Source: Cernens ardua (GTDB lineage Bacteria; Pseudomonadota; Gammaproteobacteria; Pseudomonadales; Halomonadaceae). From it: DNA of 64,000 nucleotides. The position numbers were made by a program, and so were the translations under genes. The stretch lies in the NCBI RefSeq assembly GCF_051251085.1, contig NZ_JBPCZH010000006.1:168505-232504 (forward strand), given 5' to 3'. The notes under the pieces were generated by a model. It had not been told where the DNA came from. It saw only the letters and a list, made by a program, of their open reading frames with translations, and made no database searches. Numbering within the stretch: the stretch's first letter is position 1; every line of letters starts with the position of its first letter. Shown piece after piece: positions 9,214-16,862 of the stretch.

Positions 9214-9589
9214 GGCGGCCTTATTCAAGTGGTAGCGATGTTTATCAAATACATCGAAGTATAACGGTCCGAACACGGCTATAGATCAAGCACCGACTAA
9301 TGTCGAAGGCCGAGAGGGATGAGCAAGTGAATTGGGTGACGGGCGGTCAATGACATTGGCATGTCAGGGGCATTAGCGGCGAACGATCCCCCTCCGCAAT
9401 GATAATCTTGTGATACAAGAACGGCCTGCTTCATGACGGAAGCAAGCCGTTTTTTCCTGCCATTCCCTTACGTTTTCGTATAGGGCATATGATGATTCGT
9501 CCGGGTAAAAACCTGATGCTTACAGAACGCAAATATCAGGCACTGACCACCACTGATGGACATGTGTATAACGTTTCCCCAACGGACGT
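9214..9589. other. Intergenic region containing an orphan plus-strand terminator
   Basis: No convincing gene lies here. A strong intrinsic terminator pointing right is at 9420-9455 although no plus-strand gene precedes it within a kilobase. A 57-codon frame (9489-9662) overlaps the tautomerase gene on the other strand and is not supported. Confidence 0.5.
9420..9455 (+). terminator. Intrinsic terminator without an obvious gene
   Basis: Arms 9420-9432 and 9439-9451 pair over 13 positions with one mismatch around a six-base loop, and six T follow on the plus strand (9450-9455). On the minus strand the tail is only weakly T-rich, so it would be a poor terminator for the tautomerase transcript. 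Confidence 0.7.
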
Positions 9590-9979
9590 TTACAGTTTCC
9601 CCGTGAGGAATTGTGCTTCGCCATTACCGAAGGACCAGTCTTCGTCCGAGTTGGTCACATAATTGATCATGATATCCTGCGGAGAAATACCGCAGTGTTC
9701 ATGCAGCCGTTCGGTCAGCACCTTGTTGAAGGTCACTTTCTCTTCACGTGTACGGGGCCGTGTGGTGATCGAGATAATAATGACGTCTTTCGTTCTTTGA
9801 ATCCCAAGCCCTGTATCCTCAATACGCGTCATCGCCGGTTTGTGCTGGTACACCAGTTGATAACGATCGCCTTCAGGGGCCTTGAAGACTTCCAGCATGG
9901 TCTCATGTGCGACATCAAGCAGTTTGCCGATTTGTTCATCGGTACGACCTTCGAGCATATCAAAACGAATAAGTGGCAT
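9590..9979 (-). CDS. Tautomerase family protein (4-oxalocrotonate tautomerase superfamily)
   Basis: The mature protein would start PLIRFDMLEGR, with the catalytic N-terminal proline of the tautomerase superfamily after Met removal. The ATG at 9979 is preceded by AAGGAGA at ideal distance, so upstream frame to 10030 is ignored. At 129 residues it is twice the length of 4-oxalocrotonate tautomerase and fits the single-chain, two-unit group related to YrdN and malonate semialdehyde decarboxylase. It follows the GMC oxidoreductase gene by 76 bases on the same strand, so it probably processes a keto/enol product in the same pathway. Substrate unknown. Confidence 0.87.
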   Translation of the reverse strand: MPLIRFDMLEGRTDEQIGKLLDVAHETMLEVFKAPEGDRYQLVYQHKPAMTRIEDTGLGIQRTKDVIIISITTRPRTREEKVTFNKVLTERLHEHCGISPQDIMINYVTNSDEDWSFGNGEAQFLTGKL

Positions 9980-10055
9980 GGTTCTCTCCTTTTTATAAAT
10001 ACTGACTGTCGTCATCATAGTGCCAGTCAAATGGCACGGTAGTGGGTAGTGGCTA

Positions 10056-11753
10056 TTACGCTACTGCTGCCGGGATAGAGGCAACTGAGGTTTCAGGAAT
10101 AGTGGTGGATTGAGGCACTTGCTCCGTTTCCAGATCCGCCAGTATCATTGCCGCCCCTTTTTCACCAATCATGATACTGGGTGCATTCGTATTGCCCGAT
10201 GTGATGGTGGGCATCACTGAGGCATCGGCAACGCGTAGATGGCGAATGCCGTGAACGCGTAATCGTGCATCTACCACTGCATCGGGGCCGGTGCCCATGG
10301 CGGCAGTACCTGCCGGGTGGAAAATGGTGGTGGCTATTTTGCCAATCGCGGCCAGTATCTCTTCATCCGTTTGGGCATCCGGACCCGGTCTGAGTTCGGT
10401 TGGGTTGAATTTGGCAAACCCGGATTGTGAAACAATGCGGCGTGTCAGTTTTACCGAATCAATGGCAACACGGCGATCGTGTTCGGTCGATAAATAGTTC
10501 GGATGAATATGAGGTGCCTGTTCTGGATCTTTCGAATCGATATGCACATACCCACGGCTTTCAGGGTTGACATTACAAGCCGCTGCGGTAATGGCATTGA
10601 AGGGGTCCAGTGCACCGCCAAAGGCGAGGAGGCTCAGGGGTTGGACGTGAAATTCAATATTACTGGTCGGCTGGTCTTCGGAAGATTTCGTAAAGATACC
10701 CAATTGGCTTGGCGCCATTGCCATGGGCCCGGAGCGATGCAACAGGTATTCGGTTCCTATTTTGGCTTTATCGAGCATTGAGCTGGAGCAGGTATTCAGC
10801 GTTTTCGCATTGTCTACCTTATAAACGCAGCGGATTTGCAGGTGATCCTGCAGGTTCTCCCCAACGCCGGGCAGATTCATGACAGTCTCGATGCCCAGTT
10901 TCTCCAGACGTTCCTGTTGCCCGATGCCTGAACGTTCGAGGATCGCTGGTGTTCCAATCGCACCACTGGACAGCACCACCTCACGACGTGCATAAGCGAC
11001 GTGTTTGTGTCCATCAACGTGGTAGGCAACGCCTTTGGCTTCTCCTGATTCAATCAGCACTTTATCAGTACGGGCATGCAACGCAATATCCAGATTGGAG
11101 CGATGCAAGGCAGCATGCAGGAAGGCTCTGGAGGCACTGCAGCGCCATCCATTATGTTGGGTCACCTGAAAGTAGGACGAACCGGTATTGTCACCAGTAT
11201 TGAAATCGTCAACTTTTTTGATACCGGCCTCTTCCGAAGCGTCTCTAAAGGCATCCAGAATTTTCCATGAGGTGCGCTGCTTTTCGACGTACAACTCCCC
11301 TTTGTCGTTATGATACGGGGAGACACCGCCGAAGTGGTGTTCGGATTTTAGGAAATAGGGAAAAACGTCTTTCCATCCCCACCCCTGATTGCCGAGTTCA
11401 GCCCAATGGTCGTAGTCAGTAGCCTGCCCGCGCATGTAAATCATGCCATTGATGGAGGAACAGCCACCCAATGTTTTGCCTCGGGGATAGTTCATGACTC
11501 TTCCCCCCAGGTTCTCTTCGATATCTGTCTTGAAGCACCAGTCCGTACGGGGGTTCCCCATGCAATACAGGTAACCGACCGGGATATGAATCCACAGGTA
11601 GTTGTCCTTGCCACCGGCTTCGAGTAACAGTACGCGATGCTCTCCTGACGCGCTCAAACGATTGGCGAGCACGCAGCCTGCACTGCCAGCCCCCACCACG
11701 ATGTAGTCATATTCCTCCACCTCTTCCAGTTCTGATGCTTTTAGAATGCTCAT
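10056..11753 (-). CDS. GMC-family FAD-dependent oxidoreductase (choline/alcohol dehydrogenase-like)
   Basis: The 565-residue flavoprotein has the FAD-binding GAGSAG at residues 21-26, the GMC signature PRGKTLGGCSSINGMIYMRG, and the C-terminal catalytic block with His479 (HPAGTAAMG) and Asn523 (SGNTNAP). Family members oxidise choline, aliphatic alcohols or polyethylene glycol and pass electrons to an acceptor. The long stretch of hydrophilic residues at the end (from about 540) is variable in the family. No betaine aldehyde dehydrogenase gene is adjacent, so choline is not favoured. The upstream TetR gene, an operator-like palindrome and the downstream tautomerase suggest a regulated catabolic unit. 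The start has a GAGAGAG ribosome binding site. Confidence 0.92.
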   Translation of the reverse strand: MSILKASELEEVEEYDYIVVGAGSAGCVLANRLSASGEHRVLLLEAGGKDNYLWIHIPVGYLYCMGNPRTDWCFKTDIEENLGGRVMNYPRGKTLGGCSSINGMIYMRGQATDYDHWAELGNQGWGWKDVFPYFLKSEHHFGGVSPYHNDKGELYVEKQRTSWKILDAFRDASEEAGIKKVDDFNTGDNTGSSYFQVTQHNGWRCSASRAFLHAALHRSNLDIALHARTDKVLIESGEAKGVAYHVDGHKHVAYARREVVLSSGAIGTPAILERSGIGQQERLEKLGIETVMNLPGVGENLQDHLQIRCVYKVDNAKTLNTCSSSMLDKAKIGTEYLLHRSGPMAMAPSQLGIFTKSSEDQPTSNIEFHVQPLSLLAFGGALDPFNAITAAACNVNPESRGYVHIDSKDPEQAPHIHPNYLSTEHDRRVAIDSVKLTRRIVSQSGFAKFNPTELRPGPDAQTDEEILAAIGKIATTIFHPAGTAAMGTGPDAVVDARLRVHGIRHLRVADASVMPTITSGNTNAPSIMIGEKGAAMILADLETEQVPQSTTIPETSVASIPAAVA

Positions 11754-11840
11754 GTTGGCTCTCTCTCGTTGGTTCTCTCTTATTTGCTCTCGTTATGTTT
11801 TTTGCTCTCTCGGTTTGATTATCGGGTAGCTGACTTTTTA

Positions 11841-11858
11841 TTAGACTGATCAGTCTAA
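11841..11858. promoter_or_regulatory. 18-bp perfect palindrome, probable TetR operator
   Basis: The sequence TTAGACTGATCAGTCTAA is a perfect palindrome between the tetR stop and the GMC start. Its form (TAGACTG/CAGTCTA) is that of known TetR-family operators. A related degenerate copy lies just before tetR. Repression of the oxidoreductase gene by the adjacent regulator is the simplest reading. Confidence 0.75.
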
Positions 11859-11874
11859 ATTTGGCCTAAAAAAA

Positions 11875-12504
11875 TCAGGACGTCACCATGGATAAAAAAT
11901 CCTCTACAAAGATGTGAACGGGGGTAACGTCCTTGTTATTTCTGGCGCGTTGCAGGGCACCGTGATAACTGGTCCAGATCAAACTTGATAACCGCTCGGG
12001 ATCAATCGTTGGAGAGACCTCCCCTACATCGATCGCTTCGCGCACACAGAGGGCCGTTTGCTGCTGCCATGAGGTGAGCGTACTTTCGACCAATTCTTTC
12101 ATGTCATCGGAAAGAAAGTAGTACTCCTGAGAGAGTTTGTTGACGAGGCAACCCGACTGATAATGACAGGCAATCATGTGCTCAAGATCATCCATGATGA
12201 ATGTCTTCAGGCGCATGAGAGGCGATGTGTCGGGGAGCATAAGAAAGCGGCTCAGGCGCTCACTGTAGGCTCGTGCATAACGCTCCAGTACGATTTTTCC
12301 GAGTGCATCCTTACTGGCAAAATAATGGTAGAAAGACCCTTTCGTAACCTGACCTTCTGTCAGGATGCGGTCCAGGCTGGTCAGCATAAAGCCGTCACAT
12401 GAAAACAAACGCATACCGACCTGAATGATCGTTTCACGCGTTTCCAGATTATCTGCCTGCACTTTGGGGGGACGCCCCCGTGTTCGTCTTTTCAATTCAG
12501 CCAT
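11875..12504 (-). CDS. TetR/AcrR-family transcriptional regulator
   Basis: The 209-residue protein has a basic N-terminus (KRRTRGRPPK) and a TetR helix-turn-helix at about residues 27-70, including FSCDGFMLTSLDRILTEGQVTKGSFYHYFASKDAL in pieces typical of the family. The C-terminal ligand and dimer domain looks like the group that includes NemR/AcuR-like repressors (LKTFIMDDLEHM, GCLVNKLSQE). It lies 121 bases upstream of the GMC gene on the same strand, with an 18-bp palindrome in the gap. No clear Shine-Dalgarno sequence precedes the ATG, and a degenerate operator overlaps the upstream region, so weak autoregulated expression is likely. Confidence 0.92.
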   Translation of the reverse strand: MAELKRRTRGRPPKVQADNLETRETIIQVGMRLFSCDGFMLTSLDRILTEGQVTKGSFYHYFASKDALGKIVLERYARAYSERLSRFLMLPDTSPLMRLKTFIMDDLEHMIACHYQSGCLVNKLSQEYYFLSDDMKELVESTLTSWQQQTALCVREAIDVGEVSPTIDPERLSSLIWTSYHGALQRARNNKDVTPVHIFVEDFLSMVTS

Positions 12505-12514
12505 GAATGTATTA

Positions 12515-12532
12515 ATAAACCTATCGGTCTAA
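12515..12532. promoter_or_regulatory. Degenerate copy of the TetR operator upstream of tetR
   Basis: ATAAACCTATCGGTCTAA matches the palindrome at 11841-11858 at 12 of 18 positions, with the right half nearly intact (TCGGTCTAA against TCAGTCTAA). It sits 11 bases before the tetR start codon, a position suited to autorepression. Confidence 0.5.
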
Positions 12533-12654
12533 AATATCAACAGGAACGCAATACGAGAGGATTAGACGTTAGATGGAGAGAAGGCAAACACGCGAGGGGG
12601 CAAGCCACAGAAAGGCCATGCCAGAAGGATAAAAAGAGAGAGCAGTAATGTGGG

Positions 12655-12685
12655 CAAAAAGAAAAGCCCCTGAAAGAGGGGCTTT
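12655..12685 (-). terminator. Intrinsic terminator of ssb
   Basis: Arms 12663-12671 and 12677-12685 form a perfect 9-bp stem with a five-base loop. Read on the minus strand, T-rich sequence (TTTTC, then TTTTT) follows. It lies 31 bases after the ssb stop. Confidence 0.88.
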
Positions 12686-12715
12686 GAAGGTAGTGCTACT
12701 TTGATAAATCGCCCG

Positions 12716-13345
12716 TTAAAACGGAATCTCGTCATCAAAATCATCAAAGCTGGACGGATTCGGTGCACCGGTATTCTGCTGCGGCGCATTGTTGGGTGAC
12801 GATTGAGGCGCGCTCTGGCCGCCCTGATTGCCGCCGCTCTGGTTACCATAGCTGCTGCCACCCTGCTGACCATACCCCTGATTATTGGAAGGCTGGTTGC
12901 CGTAGCTCTGGTTACCCTGATTCTGGTTACCGTAGCTTTGATTACCACCGCCCTGCTGAGGTTGATAACCGCCCTGACCGCCCCCATTATTAGGAGTATC
13001 ACCGTTACCACGGGTATCCAGCATCTGCATGTCGTTGGCAACGATTTCGGTTGAATAGCGGTTCTGGCCATCCTGCCCCTGCCACTGGCGAGTTTGCAGG
13101 CGCCCTTCAATATAAAGGCGAGATCCTTTACGCACGTACTGCTGGGCGATTTCTGCCAGTTTGTTGAACATGACAACCGAGTGCCACTCCGTGCGCTCCT
13201 GACGCTGGCCTGACTGACGGTCATTCCAGCTGTCTGTGGTCGCCAAACGCAAGTTACAGACAGGCGCACCCGAAGGCATAAAACGCACTTCCGGATCCTG
13301 ACCAACATTGCCGATCAAAATCACCTTGTTCACACCGCGGGCCAT
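12716..13345 (-). CDS. ssb: Single-stranded DNA-binding protein SSB
   Basis: SSB coats single-stranded DNA during replication, repair and recombination. Residues 1 to about 110 form the OB fold (ARGVNKVILIGNVGQDPEVR at the start, WHSVVMFNKLAEIAQQYVRKG in the middle). Then comes a 90-residue linker rich in Gly, Gln, Asn and Ser, with repeated NQSYGNQ units. The C-terminal tip FDDFDDEIPF is the conserved docking site for partner proteins such as exonuclease I and PriA. At 209 residues it is longer than E. coli SSB (178), all due to the linker. It is divergent from uvrA across 284 bases. Confidence 0.97.
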   Translation of the reverse strand: MARGVNKVILIGNVGQDPEVRFMPSGAPVCNLRLATTDSWNDRQSGQRQERTEWHSVVMFNKLAEIAQQYVRKGSRLYIEGRLQTRQWQGQDGQNRYSTEIVANDMQMLDTRGNGDTPNNGGGQGGYQPQQGGGNQSYGNQNQGNQSYGNQPSNNQGYGQQGGSSYGNQSGGNQGGQSAPQSSPNNAPQQNTGAPNPSSFDDFDDEIPF

Positions 13346-13451
13346 ATCGGCTCTCCTTGAATACTGTTAAGGGACCTGTGACTGCTGCACCAGGTCAATG
13401 GTCTAACGCCGAGTGCATCATGCTGATGACCCATGGCATACGAAATACTAA

Positions 13452-13474
13452 GTGCATTTTAACTCAAAATGCAC
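13452..13474. promoter_or_regulatory. Perfect inverted repeat in the ssb-uvrA divergent region
   Basis: GTGCATTTT and AAAATGCAC flank a five-base spacer. The element sits between the two divergent starts, 107 bases from ssb and 156 from uvrA. It could be an operator or a small hairpin. I found no LexA box (CTGT-N8-ACAG) anywhere in the 284-base gap. Confidence 0.45.
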
Positions 13475-13629
13475 GCTATACGTAGGGGACGAATGTAACA
13501 GGATAGCCTATTATTGAGGGTAAATCTGATAGATAGCCTGCCCTTCCCCATGAGTTAACGGCACGTGCAGCAAAAAATGTATGAATTCAAGCTTAAGCTG
13601 AAGAATCCACCGTTTAATTAGAGGCCTCT

Positions 13630-16485
13630 ATGGATCATATTCAGGTACGCGGCGCTCGTACGCACAACCTTAAAGACATTGATATCGAGCTGCCTCGCGA
13701 CAAGTTGATCGTGATCACAGGGCTCTCGGGCTCAGGTAAATCGTCCCTCGCCTTTGATACGTTGTATGCCGAGGGGCAACGCCGTTATGTAGAGTCGCTT
13801 TCCACTTATGCCCGGCAGTTTCTGTCCATGATGGAAAAACCCGATGTTGATCACATCGAAGGGTTGTCCCCTGCCATTTCAATCGAGCAAAAATCCACCT
13901 CGCATAACCCACGCTCAACCGTCGGCACCATCACTGAAATCTATGACTATTTGCGCCTGCTGTATGCACGCGCCGGCACGCCCCGCTGCCCTGAGCACGG
14001 GTTGGATCTGGAAGCGCAGACCGTTTCACAGATGGTAGATCAGACGCTCGCGCTGCCGGAAGGCTCGAAGATCATGCTGTTGGCGCCTGTCATCAAAGGG
14101 CGCAAGGGTGAACATTTACAGCTCTTCAAGGAGCTACGTACCTCCGGTTATGTGCGTGCCATGGTCGATGGTGAGGTCTACGAGCTGGATGACGTGCCAT
14201 CGCTGGAGAAAAACAAAAAGCATGACATCAATGTGGTGGTGGATCGTGTCAAGGTACGTGAGGGGCTGGAGCAGCGATTGGCTGAGTCCTTTGAAACGGC
14301 ACTGGAGCTGGCCGATGGTTCTGCACTGATTCACTTTATTGATGGGGAACGCGAGCCGATGATCTTTTCATCACGGTTTGCCTGCCCAATCTGTGGCTAT
14401 TCGCTGCCTGAGCTGGAGCCACGGTTATTCTCCTTCAACAATCCGGCGGGCGCCTGCCCCAGCTGCGATGGATTGGGGGTGCATCAGTATTTCGATCCTC
14501 ACAAGCTGATTCGTCAGCACGAGTTATCACTGGCGGAGGGTGTCATCAAAGGGTGGGACCGCCGCAGTGTGTTCTATTTCGGGCTTCTGGAATCGGTCGC
14601 TGCTCACTATGGATTCTCGCTTGAAACACCGTGGGAATCACTGACAGAAGAAGCACGCAATGTCGTTCTGCACGGCAGCGGTAAAGAGGATATCGAATTC
14701 AGTTATGTGAATGACCGCGGCAAGGTCGTCAAGCGCCACTATCCATTTGAGGGAGTCATCCCCAATATTGAGCGGCGCTATCATGACACCGATTCCAACC
14801 ATGTCCGCGAAGAGCTGTCGAAGTATATGGCGATCCGCCCTTGCGCGAGTTGTGGCGGTTCCCGTTTGCGGCTTGAGGCGCGCAATGTGTTCGTGGATGG
14901 CCGTGCGCTACCCAGTATTACGCAGATGCCGATTGGTGATGCTCAATCACTTTTCAGCACGCTATCACTACCGGGACGCAAAGGTGAAATAGCCGTCAAG
15001 ATTCTGCATGAGATCAGCACGCGGCTGGAATTTCTGGTCAACGTGGGGCTGGACTACCTGAACCTTGAGCGAAGTGCTGATACGCTCTCGGGCGGAGAGG
15101 CACAGCGTATTCGCCTCGCCAGCCAGATCGGGGCTGGGCTGGTCGGCGTCATGTATATCCTCGATGAGCCCTCTATCGGCCTGCACCAGCGCGATAATGA
15201 CCGCCTGTTAGCGACGTTGGAGCACCTGCGCGATCTGGGGAATACGGTGATCGTGGTCGAGCATGATGAAGATGCGATCCGAGCCGCTGATCACGTGGTG
15301 GATATCGGGCCCGGCGCCGGTGTGCATGGCGGTAAGGTCGTGGCACAGGGAACCCCCAAAGAAGTCGAGAAAAACAAGGCCTCGCTGACAGGTCAGTACC
15401 TGAGTGGGAAGAAACGCATTGAGGTACCGCACCAGCGCTTTCCAGTGAATGACAAGAAGATGATTCACTTGAAAGGTGCGTCTGGCAACAATTTGCAGAA
15501 GGTCAATCTGGATCTTCCGCTGGGGCGATTTGTCTGTATTACGGGGGTGTCCGGCTCGGGGAAATCAACGCTGATCAACGGAACGTTAATGCCTATTGCC
15601 GCGCGTGATCTGAACCGTGCGAGCACGTTGACGCCCGCGCCCTTCAAGTCGATCAAGGGGCTCGATCAGCTCGACAAGATGATTGATATTGACCAAAGCC
15701 CGATCGGGCGTACACCGCGTTCCAACCCGGCCACCTATACGGGTATTTTCACTGCCATTCGTGAACTGTTTTCAGGCACGCAAGAGGCTCGCGCACGAGG
15801 GTATAAACCCGGCCGCTTCAGTTTTAACGTGAAGGGTGGCCGCTGTGAGGCGTGTCAGGGAGATGGCCTGATCAAGGTCGAAATGCACTTCCTGCCGGAT
15901 ATCTATGTACCTTGTGATGTGTGTCATGGTGCGCGTTATAACCGTGAAACGCTGGAGGTCCTCTACAAGGGCAAGAATATTCATGAAGTGCTGGAAATGA
16001 CGGTCGAGGATGCGCTGGAATTTTTCTCCCCTGTACCGGCGATTGCGCGTCGTTTGCAGACGCTGATTGATGTTGGGCTCTCCTATGTTCGCCTGGGACA
16101 GAGTGCCACGACGCTTTCGGGCGGTGAGGCGCAGCGTATCAAGCTGGCGCGCGAACTGGCGAAACGTGACACGGGGAAAACGCTGTATATTCTGGATGAA
16201 CCGACGACAGGGCTGCACTTTGAAGATATCCGTCAGCTGTTGACGGTGTTGCATCGTTTACGTGATCAGGGCAATTCGATTGTCGTCATCGAGCACAATC
16301 TGGATGTGATCAAAACGGCTGACTGGCTGATTGATCTGGGGCCGGAAGGCGGTTCGAAAGGCGGTCAGATTATCGCGACGGGGACACCGGAAGAGATTGC
16401 AGAGAATCCTGTGTCTCATACCGGGCGTTTCCTCAAACCGTTACTGGAGACGGCTGCCAAGTGGCGAGAATCTGCCAAGGCATAA
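13630..16485 (+). CDS. uvrA: Excinuclease ABC subunit A
   Basis: UvrA is the damage-recognising ATPase of nucleotide excision repair; it loads UvrB onto lesions. The 951-residue protein has two ABC modules: Walker A GLSGSGKSS at residues 31-39 and a second, GVSGSGKST, in the C-terminal half, plus two LSGGEAQR signatures. The zinc modules are intact (CPICG...CPSCDG and CEACQGDG...CDVCHG). Length is normal for gammaproteobacteria. The ATG follows GAGG about six bases upstream. It is divergent from ssb, as in E. coli and many relatives, and ends in its own intrinsic terminator. Confidence 0.99.
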   Translation: MDHIQVRGARTHNLKDIDIELPRDKLIVITGLSGSGKSSLAFDTLYAEGQRRYVESLSTYARQFLSMMEKPDVDHIEGLSPAISIEQKSTSHNPRSTVGTITEIYDYLRLLYARAGTPRCPEHGLDLEAQTVSQMVDQTLALPEGSKIMLLAPVIKGRKGEHLQLFKELRTSGYVRAMVDGEVYELDDVPSLEKNKKHDINVVVDRVKVREGLEQRLAESFETALELADGSALIHFIDGEREPMIFSSRFACPICGYSLPELEPRLFSFNNPAGACPSCDGLGVHQYFDPHKLIRQHELSLAEGVIKGWDRRSVFYFGLLESVAAHYGFSLETPWESLTEEARNVVLHGSGKEDIEFSYVNDRGKVVKRHYPFEGVIPNIERRYHDTDSNHVREELSKYMAIRPCASCGGSRLRLEARNVFVDGRALPSITQMPIGDAQSLFSTLSLPGRKGEIAVKILHEISTRLEFLVNVGLDYLNLERSADTLSGGEAQRIRLASQIGAGLVGVMYILDEPSIGLHQRDNDRLLATLEHLRDLGNTVIVVEHDEDAIRAADHVVDIGPGAGVHGGKVVAQGTPKEVEKNKASLTGQYLSGKKRIEVPHQRFPVNDKKMIHLKGASGNNLQKVNLDLPLGRFVCITGVSGSGKSTLINGTLMPIAARDLNRASTLTPAPFKSIKGLDQLDKMIDIDQSPIGRTPRSNPATYTGIFTAIRELFSGTQEARARGYKPGRFSFNVKGGRCEACQGDGLIKVEMHFLPDIYVPCDVCHGARYNRETLEVLYKGKNIHEVLEMTVEDALEFFSPVPAIARRLQTLIDVGLSYVRLGQSATTLSGGEAQRIKLARELAKRDTGKTLYILDEPTTGLHFEDIRQLLTVLHRLRDQGNSIVVIEHNLDVIKTADWLIDLGPEGGSKGGQIIATGTPEEIAENPVSHTGRFLKPLLETAAKWRESAKA

Positions 16486-16539
16486 AGACTGCGGCCAAAG
16501 CGTGAGGACACAGCTGTTCATATAAAGCGCTTGGTAATG

Positions 16540-16571
16540 AAAAGGCGAGGCCCGCGGGCTTCGCCTTTTTT
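16540..16571 (+). terminator. Intrinsic terminator of uvrA
   Basis: AAAAGGCGA at 16540-16548 pairs with TCGCCTTTT at 16561-16569 around a GC-rich centre (GGCCCGCGGGCT), and T continues to 16571. It lies 55 bases after the uvrA stop. Confidence 0.88.
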
Positions 16572-16862
16572 CGCTTCAGAGAGGGAAGGATTCATTGCCG
16601 GTGATGAAAGATACCGCCGCCCTTCCCGCTCATGATCAGTGGTTTGGACAGCCCAGCCGCAGCGCCGTGAAGCCAGCCCGATGACCGCGCGGCAGAGGGG
16701 CGACATGGCGTTGACGTCAATGTTTCCTCAATCGAGTTCGGTGAACGTGGAGACATCGAGCGCGCTTACAAGCACTCAGACTTCGCGCGCCTTCGACACA
16801 CTTTCTTCACTTTCTTCATTCTCAACACCCTTTCTTCATCCATTGAAGCGATCCTGGAACGT
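16572..16862. other. Convergent intergenic region with short direct repeats
   Basis: Two tandem copies of CTTTCTTCA lie at 16801-16818 and a third at 16830-16838. A 75-codon plus-strand frame here has Ser/Thr-rich, family-less content and no ribosome binding site. Otherwise I see nothing. Confidence 0.4.

Noticed and set aside
9489..9662. 57-codon plus-strand frame with two ATG codons
   Set aside because: Overlaps the 3' end of the tautomerase gene on the other strand, weak ribosome binding site and no recognisable family.
12562..13308. 248-codon minus-strand frame overlapping ssb
   Set aside because: Lies in another frame of ssb with Arg/Val-rich repetitive content caused by the SSB linker repeats.
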